DNA of 64,000 nucleotides from Paragordius varius (taxonomy: Eukaryota > Nematomorpha), in the NCBI GenBank assembly GCA_964247055.1, contig OZ176050.1, positions 7,316,001-7,380,000 on the forward strand. Reading direction: 5' to 3'. Shown here piece after piece: positions 27,453 through 41,100 of the stretch. Below the pieces are notes generated by a model. The model saw only the letters and a list, made by a program, of their open reading frames with translations. It had not been told where the DNA came from and made no database searches. Within the stretch, counting starts at the first letter, position 1; each line of letters begins with the position of its first letter. Made by a program: the position numbers and the translations under genes.

Positions 27453-29528
27453 ATGACTAATACGGGATTAGTCAATTTTGATTTAAGCTCTGAGTTAGAT
27501 CCCGCTGAATATTCGGAATTAAAGTAAAATGGTTAAAAATTTAGAAATAAACGGCATGATTTGGCCACAAGTGAATTTAAATTTAAAAATGTACCAACTT
27601 TACAACCTGGAAAGAAAGTTTCTCGCAGAGATTTGGATCATAAAATAGAAAAAGAAGAAAGAATTTACACCAAAAGAAATTTATTACTGTTGGATGCATA
27701 CAGCCGTCATGTTAAAATGGTTAATGATTATATTGCTTATTATGGTGGCACTGTAAAGGAGTTTTTGCGGGACAAGTTTTTTTTGTGGATATATTTTTAG
27801 AACTAAAGATAAAAGTATAAGTGATGTGTTGCATGATACGCATCAATTTATTTGGGAGCCAAGTGATGCCACGGATACTTGGTATAAAATTTTTGTATGA
27901 TTACAAGGGCCAAGCGTTTAGCGAAAAAATATTACGACAGACTTTTTCACGAATATTGCATTGTCGATCTTTCGTATTATGAAAAAGGTAACATAGGAAT
28001 GAGATGGCGGACCCAAAAAGAAGTTGTACAGGGTAAAGGTCAATTTATTTGTGGCGAAAAGCATTGCGGAAACAAGGATCGTTTAGCCAGTTGGGAGGTT
28101 AGTTTCATCTACATGGAGAGCAATAAAAAGAAAGAAGCGTTAGTCAAAGCCCGTTTATGCCCACTTTGTTCTGTCAAATTGAACTATAAATATTTAAACA
28201 AAAGACCCCAAAAACGACGGAAGAAAAACGAGAAAAATGTGGAGACCCAAACACTTTCTGGTTCAGAATCATCAAGTTCATCATCATATGCAGAAGATTC
28301 TGAAAAAGAATTAAATTTATCCAATATAACAAACAATATTGACGAATTTTTGGATGAGATTAGAACCAATATTAAACAAAATACTTTATCAGAATCTACT
28401 ACGGTAAATTCAAAATCTGACACCTCATCACGAGATCAAAAAAATTTAAATATATGGAAACAACCAACATCTTTGCTTGAACCTGCAAACGATATTCAAG
28501 ATAAATCAAGGTGAGTTTTATATACGTTTTTGTATGATGAAAAATTGATGTATTGAAACATATGATGATTTGTTAATCTTCTCTCTGATTCAAACACATA
28601 GTTACATTTAACAAAAATAATTTTATAAATTAAGACCTACTAAAAATGAAAAATTAATGGTAGCGTAATAATTTAAAAAGTTCAACATATCTTTGAATAT
28701 TGTCTAATATTTTTTAAAAACGATTTTGATACTTTTATATCTTTTTATTCTAAATACCCCCATCTATGGTGTGAAGTTTCTATGTTTTCCAAATTTAGCC
28801 ATTTTTATATTACAAGCTCTAATTAAAAGATGAGATTTTTCAAAAGAAAAATGTAAATCGATTTTTGAAAGCTTGCCTATATTGTTATATGGTATTGCCA
28901 ATTTTATCAATTTTCAGGAAAAAAAGCAATATATAAATATTAAAATAATTGTTGATAGTTAGATAACCGATTTTTATACATAGGAACTTAATTAGTGTTT
29001 ATAATATATGCCAAGTTTTTAACACAGATGCTCTCGCTTTATTAAAAATAATTAAAATTACATAATTTGATAAAGGCGTTTTAAAATTTTGCTCCTATTC
29101 TATATATTAATAGTGGGCAAAATATAAAAATTACTTTTTACCGAATTTTTTTATATGCAATTTTTAAATTTTCAGAAAAATGTTAATATTTACAGCAGAT
29201 CCTTCAATTAAATGACTTTAAAATAATTTACTAAAATATATAGGCTAATCTTGATGATTATTGACTTTTCTGTTTTTCAGTCTACTTTTTAAGTTTAAAT
29301 AAGGAGTTTTTGGACATTTTAAAGCCTTAAAATATTGATGGATGTTGGATACATTTTTAAAAACCCAATATGAAGAGGTCGATGTTAATTTTAGGATCAC
29401 AAATATTATTATATATTTTTTGCATGGTTATTTTATTTCTAATTTTGAATAATCTTTTAACATATATTACTTATTTATTTGATAGAGAGGAAGAATTTGA
29501 TGAGTATTTCAAAGACATGTTCCTGTAA
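27453..29528 (+). CDS. FRA10AC1: FRA10AC1 homologue, complete, three ultrashort introns and one long intron
   Basis: A nuclear protein reported with spliceosomal complexes; its exact role is not settled. Exons: 27453-27523, 27545-27775, 27801-27881, 27908-28510, 29486-29528, giving about 342 residues. Landmarks shared with the human protein: LLLDAYSRHVKMVNDYI, YYGG, AKRLAKKYYDRLFHEYCI, GMRWRTQKEV, GKGQFICGEKHCGN, SWEVSFIYME, LVKARLCPLCSVKLNYKY, and the C-terminal EEEFDEYFKDMFL. CGEKHC and CPLC may form a zinc site. Introns are 21 nt (27524-27544), 25 nt (27776-27800), 26 nt (27882-27907) and 975 nt (28511-29485). The ATG at 27453 is chosen because the downstream reading frame has no other ATG before conserved sequence, and unspliced reading stops at once. 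A possible AATAAA signal lies at 29550. The first intron is the least certain. Confidence 0.93.
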
Positions 29529-32002
29529 AATTTATATTATTGTCTTATAAATAAATTATATAATTAATATATTTTATATAATATAAATTGTTAATAAAAT
29601 GATGTGTAAAGCCTTTAATCATCGTCCAAAGATTTCATCACCCGCTGTTTTTCGTATTCTCATTTGATAATTTGCATTTGGTTATATTATAACAAATTAA
29701 TCTGTAAAAGAGCATCAACTATATTACAAAAACATTTTTTACTTATGATAACTATTTAAGGCTTCAATATTTAAGGTTTATCAATGTAATCCTCTTTTTA
29801 ATATGACAGTCTTATTCAATATAAAATTTATAGGAACTGACTTAAATCGCAACAAAAATTTCTATGAATTATATATTTTAAATATTTATTACACATTGAT
29901 TGATTGAATTATAATAAAAAAATTAACCCATATAATACCGTATTTTGTATTACACTGTGCGTATCAAAGATGCCATGTTTATGAATCATATATCATTCGA
30001 TACCTAAATTTAGTACAGTGGTTACCAACCTTCTTTGTTCAGGCTCCACCGAATTGAAAAAATCATGCTCCCCCCTCTTTATTCCCAAAAAAACAAAGAT
30101 TTGCATCTTCATTGAAATATTTTTTCCATATTGGGGACAACACATCTGCGATCTTCCTTAATTTCCAATTTGTTTTTTTGACCAAGGGTGAGAATCCAGT
30201 GTATAATTGATCCAAAAGGTATCGAAGTACATGAGGCAATTTGAGATAATTTTGGATGCAGGTTATGTGCTTTTATCCAAAATCTTACGATATAAAGATT
30301 AGCAAAGTAAATTTTAATAGTCGTATTTCAACTCTAATGCCTTTTCCTTTACTGAGAGATGGCGCTCTAAGAGGAATATGCTGCATCTATTATATATAAA
30401 AATGAATTTTTAGTTTTTTTGACGATCAAAGCAAATTGAAACTCTATCGAATTTGATTAAAATATCCTATTTAGTTTGAAAAAATATTTATTTAGTTTTA
30501 TAATAAAACTTTTTATTTAGGTATTGCACAAACAAAAGTTTATCCATTTTTATGCCGAAAAATGATCTTTAATAGGGTAGGGTCTGACTGATTCTGAATG
30601 CATTCAAAACCATGACTCTTAAAAACCCAGAAATGTCCTCTATCAATCATTTGTCATGATATAAATACAAATAAATTTTTTTATAATTTAAAAAAGGATA
30701 AAATAACTGTAAAATTAAATGTATAAAGTTTGTTTAGTGCTTATGGTCTACAAATAAGTCTATTAAAGTAAAAAAAAGATGTTTTTTGAGAGACTAGATA
30801 AATCAGTGGCCCTCCATAAGCAAAGAAAGAAATTTTAATGTGGAGATTTATTGATCATTTGGCTCAAAGAAAGAATCTTATGAAATATGACACGGGGCAC
30901 ATCCTTAAACAATGAGGAGGGAGTTAATTTGACTAGATACGCACAATTTCAAATTTGGCTCGAACAAACATGTTTTTTGATAAAAGTGAAAGTTATTTGA
31001 TAGCCTAAAAAGCTGTAATTAATAAATTTTATTAGTTCCGTGAGATTCTGGGAGACTGTAAGTTTATATTAAATTTAAATTCATGAAGTGATGACTGGGT
31101 TAAGTCAGCCAAACCATTAATGCCGAGACACAAATTGTGTGTTGAAAGCGGGTAAATTCCAAGTATACAGAGACGCATGGTTCTATAAACGGGTAATAAT
31201 ACAATCACCAGAAAAGGGTAAGGCCTTTGACAACTGGGGACATAGTGGTGATAGTGATGAAATATATGTTTAAAGAGGAAATTGAAGAAATTATTTGTCA
31301 GATTAAGAAAAAGGTGCATTTATTATATAAGTTAAATAAACAGTTTAAATTTAGTCAAACTTGTGTAACCAAATAAGCCCCTATCGCAAACGATTAAAAT
31401 GTCTCAGAAAACGTTCAGAAATATAATAGCGATACTAGGAAATCAAATCAGTTTCAAGCCACGAAAGACAACTATGGACACTGTACATGCAGTTAGGAGG
31501 TTTAATATAAAGAAGAATAAGTTGCACGGGGTTTCGATTAATAGGAAAAAGCGATTGACAGGACTCCAAGAAGACTATTTTATCTCTTCAAGACTATTTA
31601 AACACTTTGGAATAAATCATGGCGTCTACGAAGGGTTTTTGTGCGTTATTTTGATTAAAGGTTAGGTTAGTATTTTATGTAGTTTATATATATTGATAAT
31701 ATATTCACTACGTTAGATTCACTGGGTGAGTTTGAATGCGGTCTGAAAGTCGATAGTTTTGGTGGTTAGCAACATAAAATGGATGATACGAGTTGGATTT
31801 TGAATGGTAGAAAAAGAAACAAATTTGGGGGAACATAAGTTTAGATAGATCGCTAACTGACTATATGAATTAAATAATTAAGAGCATTTGGGTAAAAATT
31901 TTGAGTCTTTTGCGATAGTAAATGGAAAATACAGCCCGTAACAGAAGTGGGGTGTCAAAATTTCCGAAAAAGTCATTTAATGTAACCAAAATGAAAATGG
32001 GT
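29529..32002. other. Intergenic, one possible hAT end, no established gene
   Basis: CAGTGGTTACCAACCTTCTT at about 30018 resembles a hAT/Charlie-type end, but no matching right end was found. From about 31000 to 32000 the base composition is less AT-rich. An 88-codon lysine/arginine-rich open frame at 31399-31665 matches no family I know. This stretch is the left flank of the large composite hAT. Confidence 0.4.
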
Positions 32003-32136
32003 AGTATGATTAAGGTGACCAGATTTTTTGAAGGAAAAAGCGGGACAAATCTGAGAAGGGAGTGGGTCATTGGGGGATACAACCAAAATATTTTATACAA
32101 AAAATTTATTGTAATATTTATTTATTTTTAACAAAA

Positions 32137-35100
32137 TCTATATATTTATAAAAATGGAAAATGCTGGCTTTGTGATCTGGTACAGGAAAACCGGTAGACC
32201 CAATCAAATCCAAATATCGAAAAAATATAATCATTAATAAATGTCCCGACAATAGCTTCGCCCTTTTTTTGAAATAGGCCCCCAGTTCGGGCCCACCCCG
32301 TATGAAAAACGGGTTTTTTTTGAAAACAGAAGTCCACGAAATCGTGTTTTTGAGACAATTTTCCGGAGAACGTGTTGGACCATTCAATTTCAAATATAAT
32401 TTTTGTTTACTTATTTTCGATTGCGCCGAACATAGTCGAGCCACTTTTTTGATTTAGGCCCTCTTTTTACCCGCTCCCCCCGTAAAATGCCATTTTTTTC
32501 AAAAAACAAAGTCCACAAAAATAATTTTCTAAATCGATTTTTCGCCCTAGGTATGAGACCGTAAAAATTCAATAAAGATTCCACGTATTCCCTGTTAAAA
32601 GGCAAAAATTTTAGTCCACCGTTTATTTGATGATAACTGCTGGGTAAGGAGCTACCCGCTAAAAACTGATTTTTCATATAACTTTGTGAACTGTTTCCGG
32701 AAAACCGGTGATCCCAATCAAATCCAAATATCGAAAAAATATAATCATTAATAAATGTCCCGACAATAGCTTCGCCCTTTTTTTGAAATAGGCCCCCAGT
32801 TCGGGCCCACCCCGTATGAAAAATGGGTTAAGTCAATTTTTTGGAGAACGTGTTGGACCATTCAATTTCAAATATGAATTTTGTTTACTTATTTTTGATC
32901 GCGCTAAACATAGTCGAGTCACTTTTTTGATTTAGGCCCTCTTTTTACCCGCTCCCCCCGTAAATGCCATTTTTTTCAAAAAAAACAAAGTCCACAAAAA
33001 TATTTTTTTGATTGTATTTTTTTGCCCACGGTATGAGACTGTAAAAATTCGAGAAAGATTTTTCGTATTGCCTGTTAAAAGGCAAAAATTTTAGTCAAGC
33101 GTTTCTTTGATGATAGATGCTGAGTAAGGAGGATCTATCATATGCATAGCATGTTAAAAGATATATGGATATTAATACATTATTTATCCTCATCTATATA
33201 TTTATAAAAATGGAAAATGCTGGCTTTGTGATCTGGTACAGGAAAACCGGTAGACCCAATCAAATCCAAATATCGAAAAAATATAATCATTAATAAATGT
33301 CCCGACAATAGCTTCGCCCTTTTTTTGAAATAGGCCCCCAGTTCGGGCCCACCCCGTATGAAAAACGGGTTTTTTTTGAAAACACAAGTCCACGAAATCG
33401 TGTTTTTGAGACAATTTTCCGGAGAACGTGTTGGACCATTCAATTTCAAATATAATTTTTGTTTACTTATTTTCGATTGCGCCGAACATAGTCGAGCCAC
33501 TTTTTTGATTTAGGCCCTCTTTTTACCCGCTCCCCCCGTAAAATGCCATTTTTTTCAAAAAACAAAGTCCACAAAAATAATTTTCTAAATCGATTTTTCG
33601 CCCTAGGTATGAGACCGTAAAAATTCAATAAAGATTCCACGTATTCCCTGTTAAAAGGCAAAAATTTTAGTCCACCGTTTATTTGATGATAACTGCTGGG
33701 TAAGGAGCTACCCGCTAAAAACTGATTTTTCATATAACTTTGTGAACTGTTTCCGGAAAACCGGTGATCCCAATCAAATCCAAATATCGAAAAAATATAA
33801 TCATTAATAAATGTCCCGACAATAGCTTCGCCCTTTTTTTGAAATAGGCCCCCAGTTCGGGCCCACCCCGTATGAAAAATGGGTTAAGTCAATTTTTTGG
33901 AGAACGTGTTGGACCATTCAATTTCAAATATGAATTTTGTTTACTTATTTTTGATCGCGCTAAACATAGTCGAGTCACTTTTTTGATTTAGGCCCTCTTT
34001 TTACCCGCTCCCCCCGTAAATGCCATTTTTTTCAAAAAAAACAAAGTCCACAAAAATATTTTTTTGATTGTATTTTTTTGCCCACGGTATGAGACTGTAA
34101 AAATTCGAGAAAGATTTTTCGTATTGCCTGTTAAAAGGCAAAAATTTTAGTCAAGCGTTTCTTTGATGATAGATGCTGAGTAAGGAGGATCTATCATATG
34201 CATAGCATGTTAAAAGATATATGGATATTAATACATTATTTATCCTCATCTATATATTTATAAAAATGGAAAATGCTGGCTTTGTGATCTGGTACAGGAA
34301 AACCGGTAGACCCAATCAAATCCAAATATCGAAAAAATATAATCATTAATAAATGTCCCGACAATAGCTTCGCCCTTTTTTTGAAATAGGCCCCCAGTTC
34401 GGGCCCACCCCGTATGAAAAACGGGTTTTTTTTGAAAACACAAGTCCACGAAATCGTGTTTTTGAGACAATTTTCCGGAGAACGTGTTGGACCATTCAAT
34501 TTCAAATATAATTTTTGTTTACTTATTTTCGATTGCGCCGAACATAGTCGAGCCACTTTTTTGATTTAGGCCCTCTTTTTACCCGCTCCCCCCGTAAAAT
34601 GCCATTTTTTTCAAAAAACAAAGTCCACAAAAATAATTTTCTAAATCGATTTTTCGCCCTAGGTATGAGACCGTAAAAATTCAATAAAGATTCCACGTAT
34701 TCCCTGTTAAAAGGCAAAAATTTTAGTCCACCGTTTATTTGATGATAACTGCTGGGTAAGGAGCTACCCGCTAAAAACTGATTTTTCATATAACTTTGTG
34801 AACTGTTTCCGGAAAACCGGTGATCCCAATCAAATCCAAATATCGAAAAAATATAATCATTAATAAATGTCCCGACAATAGCTTCGCCCTTTTTTTGAAA
34901 TAGGCCCCCAGTTCGGGCCCACCCCGTATGAAAAACGGGTTAAGTCAATTTTTTGGAGAACGTGTTGGACCATTCAATTTCAAATATGAATTTTGTTTAC
35001 TTATTTTTGATCGCGCTAAACATAGTCGAGTCACTTTTTTGATTTAGGCCCTCTTTTTACCCGCTCCCCCCGTAAATGCCATTTTTTTCAAAAAAAACAA

Positions 35101-38100
35101 AGTCCACAAAAATATTTTTTTGATTGTATTTTTTTGCCCACGGTATGAGACTGTAAAAATTCGAGAAAGATTTTTCGTATTGCCTGTTAAAAGGCAAAAA
35201 TTTTAGTCAAGCGTTTCTTTGATGATAGATGCTGAGTAAGGAGGATCTATCATATGCATAGCATGTTAAAAGATATATGGATATTAATACATTATTTATC
35301 CTCATCTATATATTTATAAAAATGGAAAATGCTGGCTTTGTGATCTGGTACAGGAAAACCGGTAGACCCAATCAAATCCAAATATCGAAAAAATATAATC
35401 ATTAATAAATGTCCCGACAATAGCTTCGCCCTTTTTTTGAAATAGGCCCCCAGTTCGGGCCCACCCCGTATGAAAAACGGGTTTTTTTTGAAAACACAAG
35501 TCCACGAAATCGTGTTTTTGAGACAATTTTCCGGAGAACGTGTTGGACCATTCAATTTCAAATATAATTTTTGTTTACTTATTTTCGATTGCGCCGAACA
35601 TAGTCGAGCCACTTTTTTGATTTAGGCCCTCTTTTTACCCGCTCCCCCCGTAAAATGCCATTTTTTTCAAAAAACAAAGTCCACAAAAATAATTTTCTAA
35701 ATCGATTTTTCGCCCTAGGTATGAGACCGTAAAAATTCAATAAAGATTCCACGTATTCCCTGTTAAAAGGCAAAAATTTTAGTCCACCGTTTATTTGATG
35801 ATAACTGCTGGGTAAGGAGCTACCCGCTAAAAACTGATTTTTCATATAACTTTGTGAACTGTTTCCGGAAAACCGGTGATCCCAATCAAATCCAAATATC
35901 GAAAAAATATAATCATTAATAAATGTCCCGACAATAGCTTCGCCCTTTTTTTGAAATAGGCCCCCAGTTCGGGCCCACCCCGTATGAAAAATGGGTTAAG
36001 TCAATTTTTTGGAGAACGTGTTGGACCATTCAATTTCAAATATGAATTTTGTTTACTTATTTTTGATCGCGCTAAACATAGTCGAGTCACTTTTTTGATT
36101 TAGGCCCTCTTTTTACCCGCTCCCCCCGTAAATGCCATTTTTTTCAAAAAAAACAAAGTCCACAAAAATATTTTTTTGATTGTATTTTTTTGCCCACGGT
36201 ATGAGACTGTAAAAATTCGAGAAAGATTTTTCGTATTGCCTGTTAAAAGGCAAAAATTTTAGTCAAGCGTTTCTTTGATGATAGATGCTGAGTAAGGAGT
36301 ATCTATCATATGCATAGCATGTTAAAAGATATATGGATATTAATACATTATTTATCCTCATCTATATATTTATAAAAATGGAAAATGCTGGCTTTGTGAT
36401 CTGGTACAGGAAAACCGGTAGACCCAATCAAATCCAAATATCGAAAAAATATAATCATTAATAAATGTCCCGACAATAGCTTCGCCCTTTTTTTGAAATA
36501 GGCCCCCAGTTCGGGCCCACCCCGTATGAAAAACGGGTTTTTTTTGAAAACACAAGTCCACGAAATCGTGTTTTTGAGACAATTTTCCGGAGAACGTGTT
36601 GGACCATTCAATTTCAAATATAATTTTTGTTTACTTATTTTCGATTGCGCCGAACATAGTCGAGCCACTTTTTTGATTTAGGCCCTCTTTTTACCCGCTC
36701 CCCCCGTAAAATGCCATTTTTTTCAAAAAACAAAGTCCACAAAAATAATTTTCTAAATCGATTTTTCGCCCTAGGTATGAGACCGTAAAAATTCAATAAA
36801 GATTCCACGTATTCCCTGTTAAAAGGCAAAAATTTTAGTCCACCGTTTATTTGATGATAACTGCTGGGTAAGGAGCTACCCGCTAAAAACTGATTTTTCA
36901 TATAACTTTGTGAACTGTTTCCGGAAAACCGGTGATCCCAATCAAATCCAAATATCGAAAAAATATAATCATTAATAAATGTCCCGACAATAGCTTCGCC
37001 CTTTTTTTGAAATAGGCCCCCAGTTCGGGCCCACCCCGTATGAAAAATGGGTTAAGTCAATTTTTTGGAGAACGTGTTGGACCATTCAATTTCAAATATG
37101 AATTTTGTTTACTTATTTTTGATCGCGCTAAACATAGTCGAGTCACTTTTTTGATTTAGGCCCTCTTTTTACCCGCTCCCCCCGTAAATGCCATTTTTTT
37201 CAAAAAAAACAAAGTCCACAAAAATATTTTTTTGATTGTATTTTTTTGCCCACGGTATGAGACTGTAAAAATTCGAGAAAGATTTTTCGTATTGCCTGTT
37301 AAAAGGCAAAAATTTTAGTCAAGCGTTTCTTTGATGATAGATGCTGAGTAAGGAGTATCTATCATATGCATAGCATGTTAAAAGATATATGGATATTAAT
37401 ACATTATTTATCCTCATCTATATATTTATAAAAATGGAAAATGCTGGCTTTGTGATCTGGTACAGGAAAACCGGTAGACCCAATCAAATCCAAATATCGA
37501 AAAAATATAATCATTAATAAATGTCCCGACAATAGCTTCGCCCTTTTTTTGAAATAGGCCCCCAGTTCGGGCCCACCCCGTATGAAAAACGGGTTTTTTT
37601 TGAAAACACAAGTCCACGAAATCGTGTTTTTGAGACAATTTTCCGGAGAACGTGTTGGACCATTCAATTTCAAATATAATTTTTGTTTACTTATTTTCGA
37701 TTGCGCCGAACATAGTCGAGCCACTTTTTTGATTTAGGCCCTCTTTTTACCCGCTCCCCCCGTAAAATGCCATTTTTTTCAAAAAACAAAGTCCACAAAA
37801 ATAATTTTCTAAATCGATTTTTCGCCCTAGGTATGAGACCGTAAAAATTCAATAAAGATTCCACGTATTCCCTGTTAAAAGGCAAAAATTTTAGTCCACC
37901 GTTTATTTGATGATAACTGCTGGGTAAGGAGCTACCCGCTAAAAACTGATTTTTCATATAACTTTGTGAACTGTTTCCGGAAAACCGGTGATCCCAATCA
38001 AATCCAAATATCGAAAAAATATAATCATTAATAAATGTCCCGACAATAGCTTCGCCCTTTTTTTGAAATAGGCCCCCAGTTCGGGCCCACCCCGTATGAA

Positions 38101-41100
38101 AAATGGGTTAAGTCAATTTTTTGGAGAACGTGTTGGACCATTCAATTTCAAATATGAATTTTGTTTACTTATTTTTGATCGCGCTAAACATAGTCGAGTC
38201 ACTTTTTTGATTTAGGCCCTCTTTTTACCCGCTCCCCCCGTAAATGCCATTTTTTTCAAAAAAAACAAAGTCCACAAAAATATTTTTTTGATTGTATTTT
38301 TTTGCCCACGGTATGAGACTGTAAAAATTCGAGAAAGATTTTTCGTATTGCCTGTTAAAAGGCAAAAATTTTAGTCAAGCGTTTCTTTGATGATAGATGC
38401 TGAGTAAGGAGGATCTATCATATGCATAGCATGTTAAAAGATATATGGATATTAATACATTATTTATCCTCATCTATATATTTATAAAAATGGAAAATGC
38501 TGGCTTTGTGATCTGGTACAGGAAAACCGGTAGACCCAATCAAATCCAAATATCGAAAAAATATAATCATTAATAAATGTCCCGACAATAGCTTCGCCCT
38601 TTTTTTGAAATAGGCCCCCAGTTCGGGCCCACCCCGTATGAAAAACGGGTTTTTTTTGAAAACAGAAGTCCACAAAATCGTGTTTTTGAGACAATTTTCC
38701 GGAGAACGTGTTGGACCATTCAATTTCAAATATAATTTTTGTTTACTTATTTTCGATTGCGCCGAACATAGTGGAGCCACTTTTTTGATTTAGGCCCTCT
38801 TTTTACCCGCTCCCCCCGTAAAATGCCATTTTTTTCAAAAAACAAAGTCCACAAAAATAATTTTCTAAATCGATTTTTCGCCCTAGGTATGAGACCGTAA
38901 AAATTCAATAAAGATTCCACGTATTCCCTGTTAAAAGGCAAAAATTTTAGTCCACCGTTTATTTGATGATAACTGCTGGGTAAGGAGCTACCCGCTAAAA
39001 ACTGATTTTTCATATAACTTTGTGAACTGTTTCCGGAAAACCGGTGATCCCAATCAAATCCAAATATCGAAAAAATATAATCATTAATAAATGTCCCGAC
39101 AATAGCTTCGCCCTTTTTTTGAAATAGGCCCCCAGTTCGGGCCCACCCCGTATGAAAAACGGGTTAAGTCAATTTTTTGGAGAACGTGTTGGACCATTCA
39201 ATTTCAAATATGAATTTTGTTTACTTATTTTTGATCGCGCTAAACATAGTCGAGTCACTTTTTTGATTTAGGCCCTCTTTTTACCCGCTCCCCCCGTAAA
39301 TGCCATTTTTTTCAAAAAAAACAAAGTCCACAAAAATATTTTTTTGATTGTATTTTTTTGCCCACGGTATGAGACTGTAAAAATTCGAGAAAGATTTTTC
39401 GTATTGCCTGTTAAAAGGCAAAAATTTTAGTCAAGCGTTTCTTTGATGATAGATGCTGAGTAAGGAGGATCTATCATATGCATAGCATGTTAAAAGATAT
39501 ATGGATATTAATACATTATTTATCCTCATCTATATATTTATAAAAATGGAAAATGCTGGCTTTGTGATCTGGTACAGGAAAACCGGTAGACCCAATCAAA
39601 TCCAAATATCGAAAAAATATAATCATTAATAAATGTCCCGACAATAGCTTCGCCCTTTTTTTGAAATAGGCCCCCAGTTCGGGCCCACCCCGTATGAAAA
39701 ACGGGTTTTTTTTGAAAACAGAAGTCCACAAAATCGTGTTTTTGAGACAATTTTCCGGAGAACGTGTTGGACCATTCAATTTCAAATATAATTTTTGTTT
39801 ACTTATTTTCGATTGCGCCGAACATAGTGGAGCCACTTTTTTGATTTAGGCCCTCTTTTTACCCGCTCCCCCCGTAAAATGCCATTTTTTTCAAAAAACA
39901 AAGTCCACAAAAATAATTTTCTAAATCGATTTTTCGCCCTAGGTATGAGACCGTAAAAATTCAATAAAGATTCCACGTATTACCTGTTAAAAGGCAAAAA
40001 TTTTAGTCCACCGTTTATTTGATGATAACTGCTGGGTAAGGAGCTACCCGCTAAAAACTGATTTTTCATATAACTTTGTGAACTGTTTCCGGAAAACCGG
40101 TGATCCCAATCAAATCCAAATATCGAAAAAATATAATCATTAATAAATGTCCCGACAATAGCTTCGCCCTTTTTTTGAAATAGGCCCCCAGTTCGGGCCC
40201 ACCCCGTATGAAAAATGGGTTAAGTCAATTTTTTGGAGAACGTGTTGGACCATTCAATTTCAAATATGAATTTTGTTTACTTATTTTTGATCGCGCTAAA
40301 CATAGTCGAGTCACTTTTTTGATTTAGGCCCTCTTTTTACCCGCTCCCCCCGTAAATGCCATTTTTTTCAAAAAAAACAAAGTCCACAAAAATATTTTTT
40401 TGATTGTATTTTTTTGCCCACGGTATGAGACTGTAAAAATTCGAGAAAGATTTTTCGTATTGCCTGTTAAAAGGCAAAAATTTTAGTCAAGCGTTTCTTT
40501 GATGATAGATGCTGAGTAAGGAGGATCTATCATATGCATAGCATGTTAAAAGATATATGGATATTAATACATTATTTATCCTCATCTATATATTTATAAA
40601 AATGGAAAATGCTGGCTTTGTGATCTGGTACAGGAAAACCGGTAGACCCAATCAAATCCAAATATCGAAAAAATATAATCATTAATAAATGTCCCGACAA
40701 TAGCTTCGCCCTTTTTTTGAAATAGGCCCCCAGTTCGGGCCCACCCCGTATGAAAAACGGGTTTTTTTTGAAAACACAAGTCCACAAAATCGTGTTTTTG
40801 AGACAATTTTCCGGAGAACGTGTTGGACCATTCAATTTCAAATATAATTTTTGTTTACTTATTTTCGATTGCGCCGAACATAGTGGAGCCACTTTTTTGA
40901 TTTAGGCCCTCTTTTTACCCGCTCCCCCCGTAAAATGCCATTTTTTTCAAAAAACAAAGTCCACAAAAATAATTTTCTAAATCGATTTTTCGCCCTAGGT
41001 ATGAGACCGTAAAAATTCAATAAAGATTCCACGTATTCCCTGTTAAAAGGCAAAAATTTTAGTCCACCGTTTATTTGATGATAACTGCTGGGTAAGGAGC

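Noticed and set aside
30018-30037. CAGTGGTTACCAACC as the start of a hAT element
   Set aside because: No matching right end or duplication found nearby; kept only as a note.
31399-31665. 88-codon basic open frame
   Set aside because: No family recognised, no splice partners; may be old transposon sequence.
31922-32131. Open frame running into the left hAT end
   Set aside because: It crosses the insertion boundary and shows no conserved motif.
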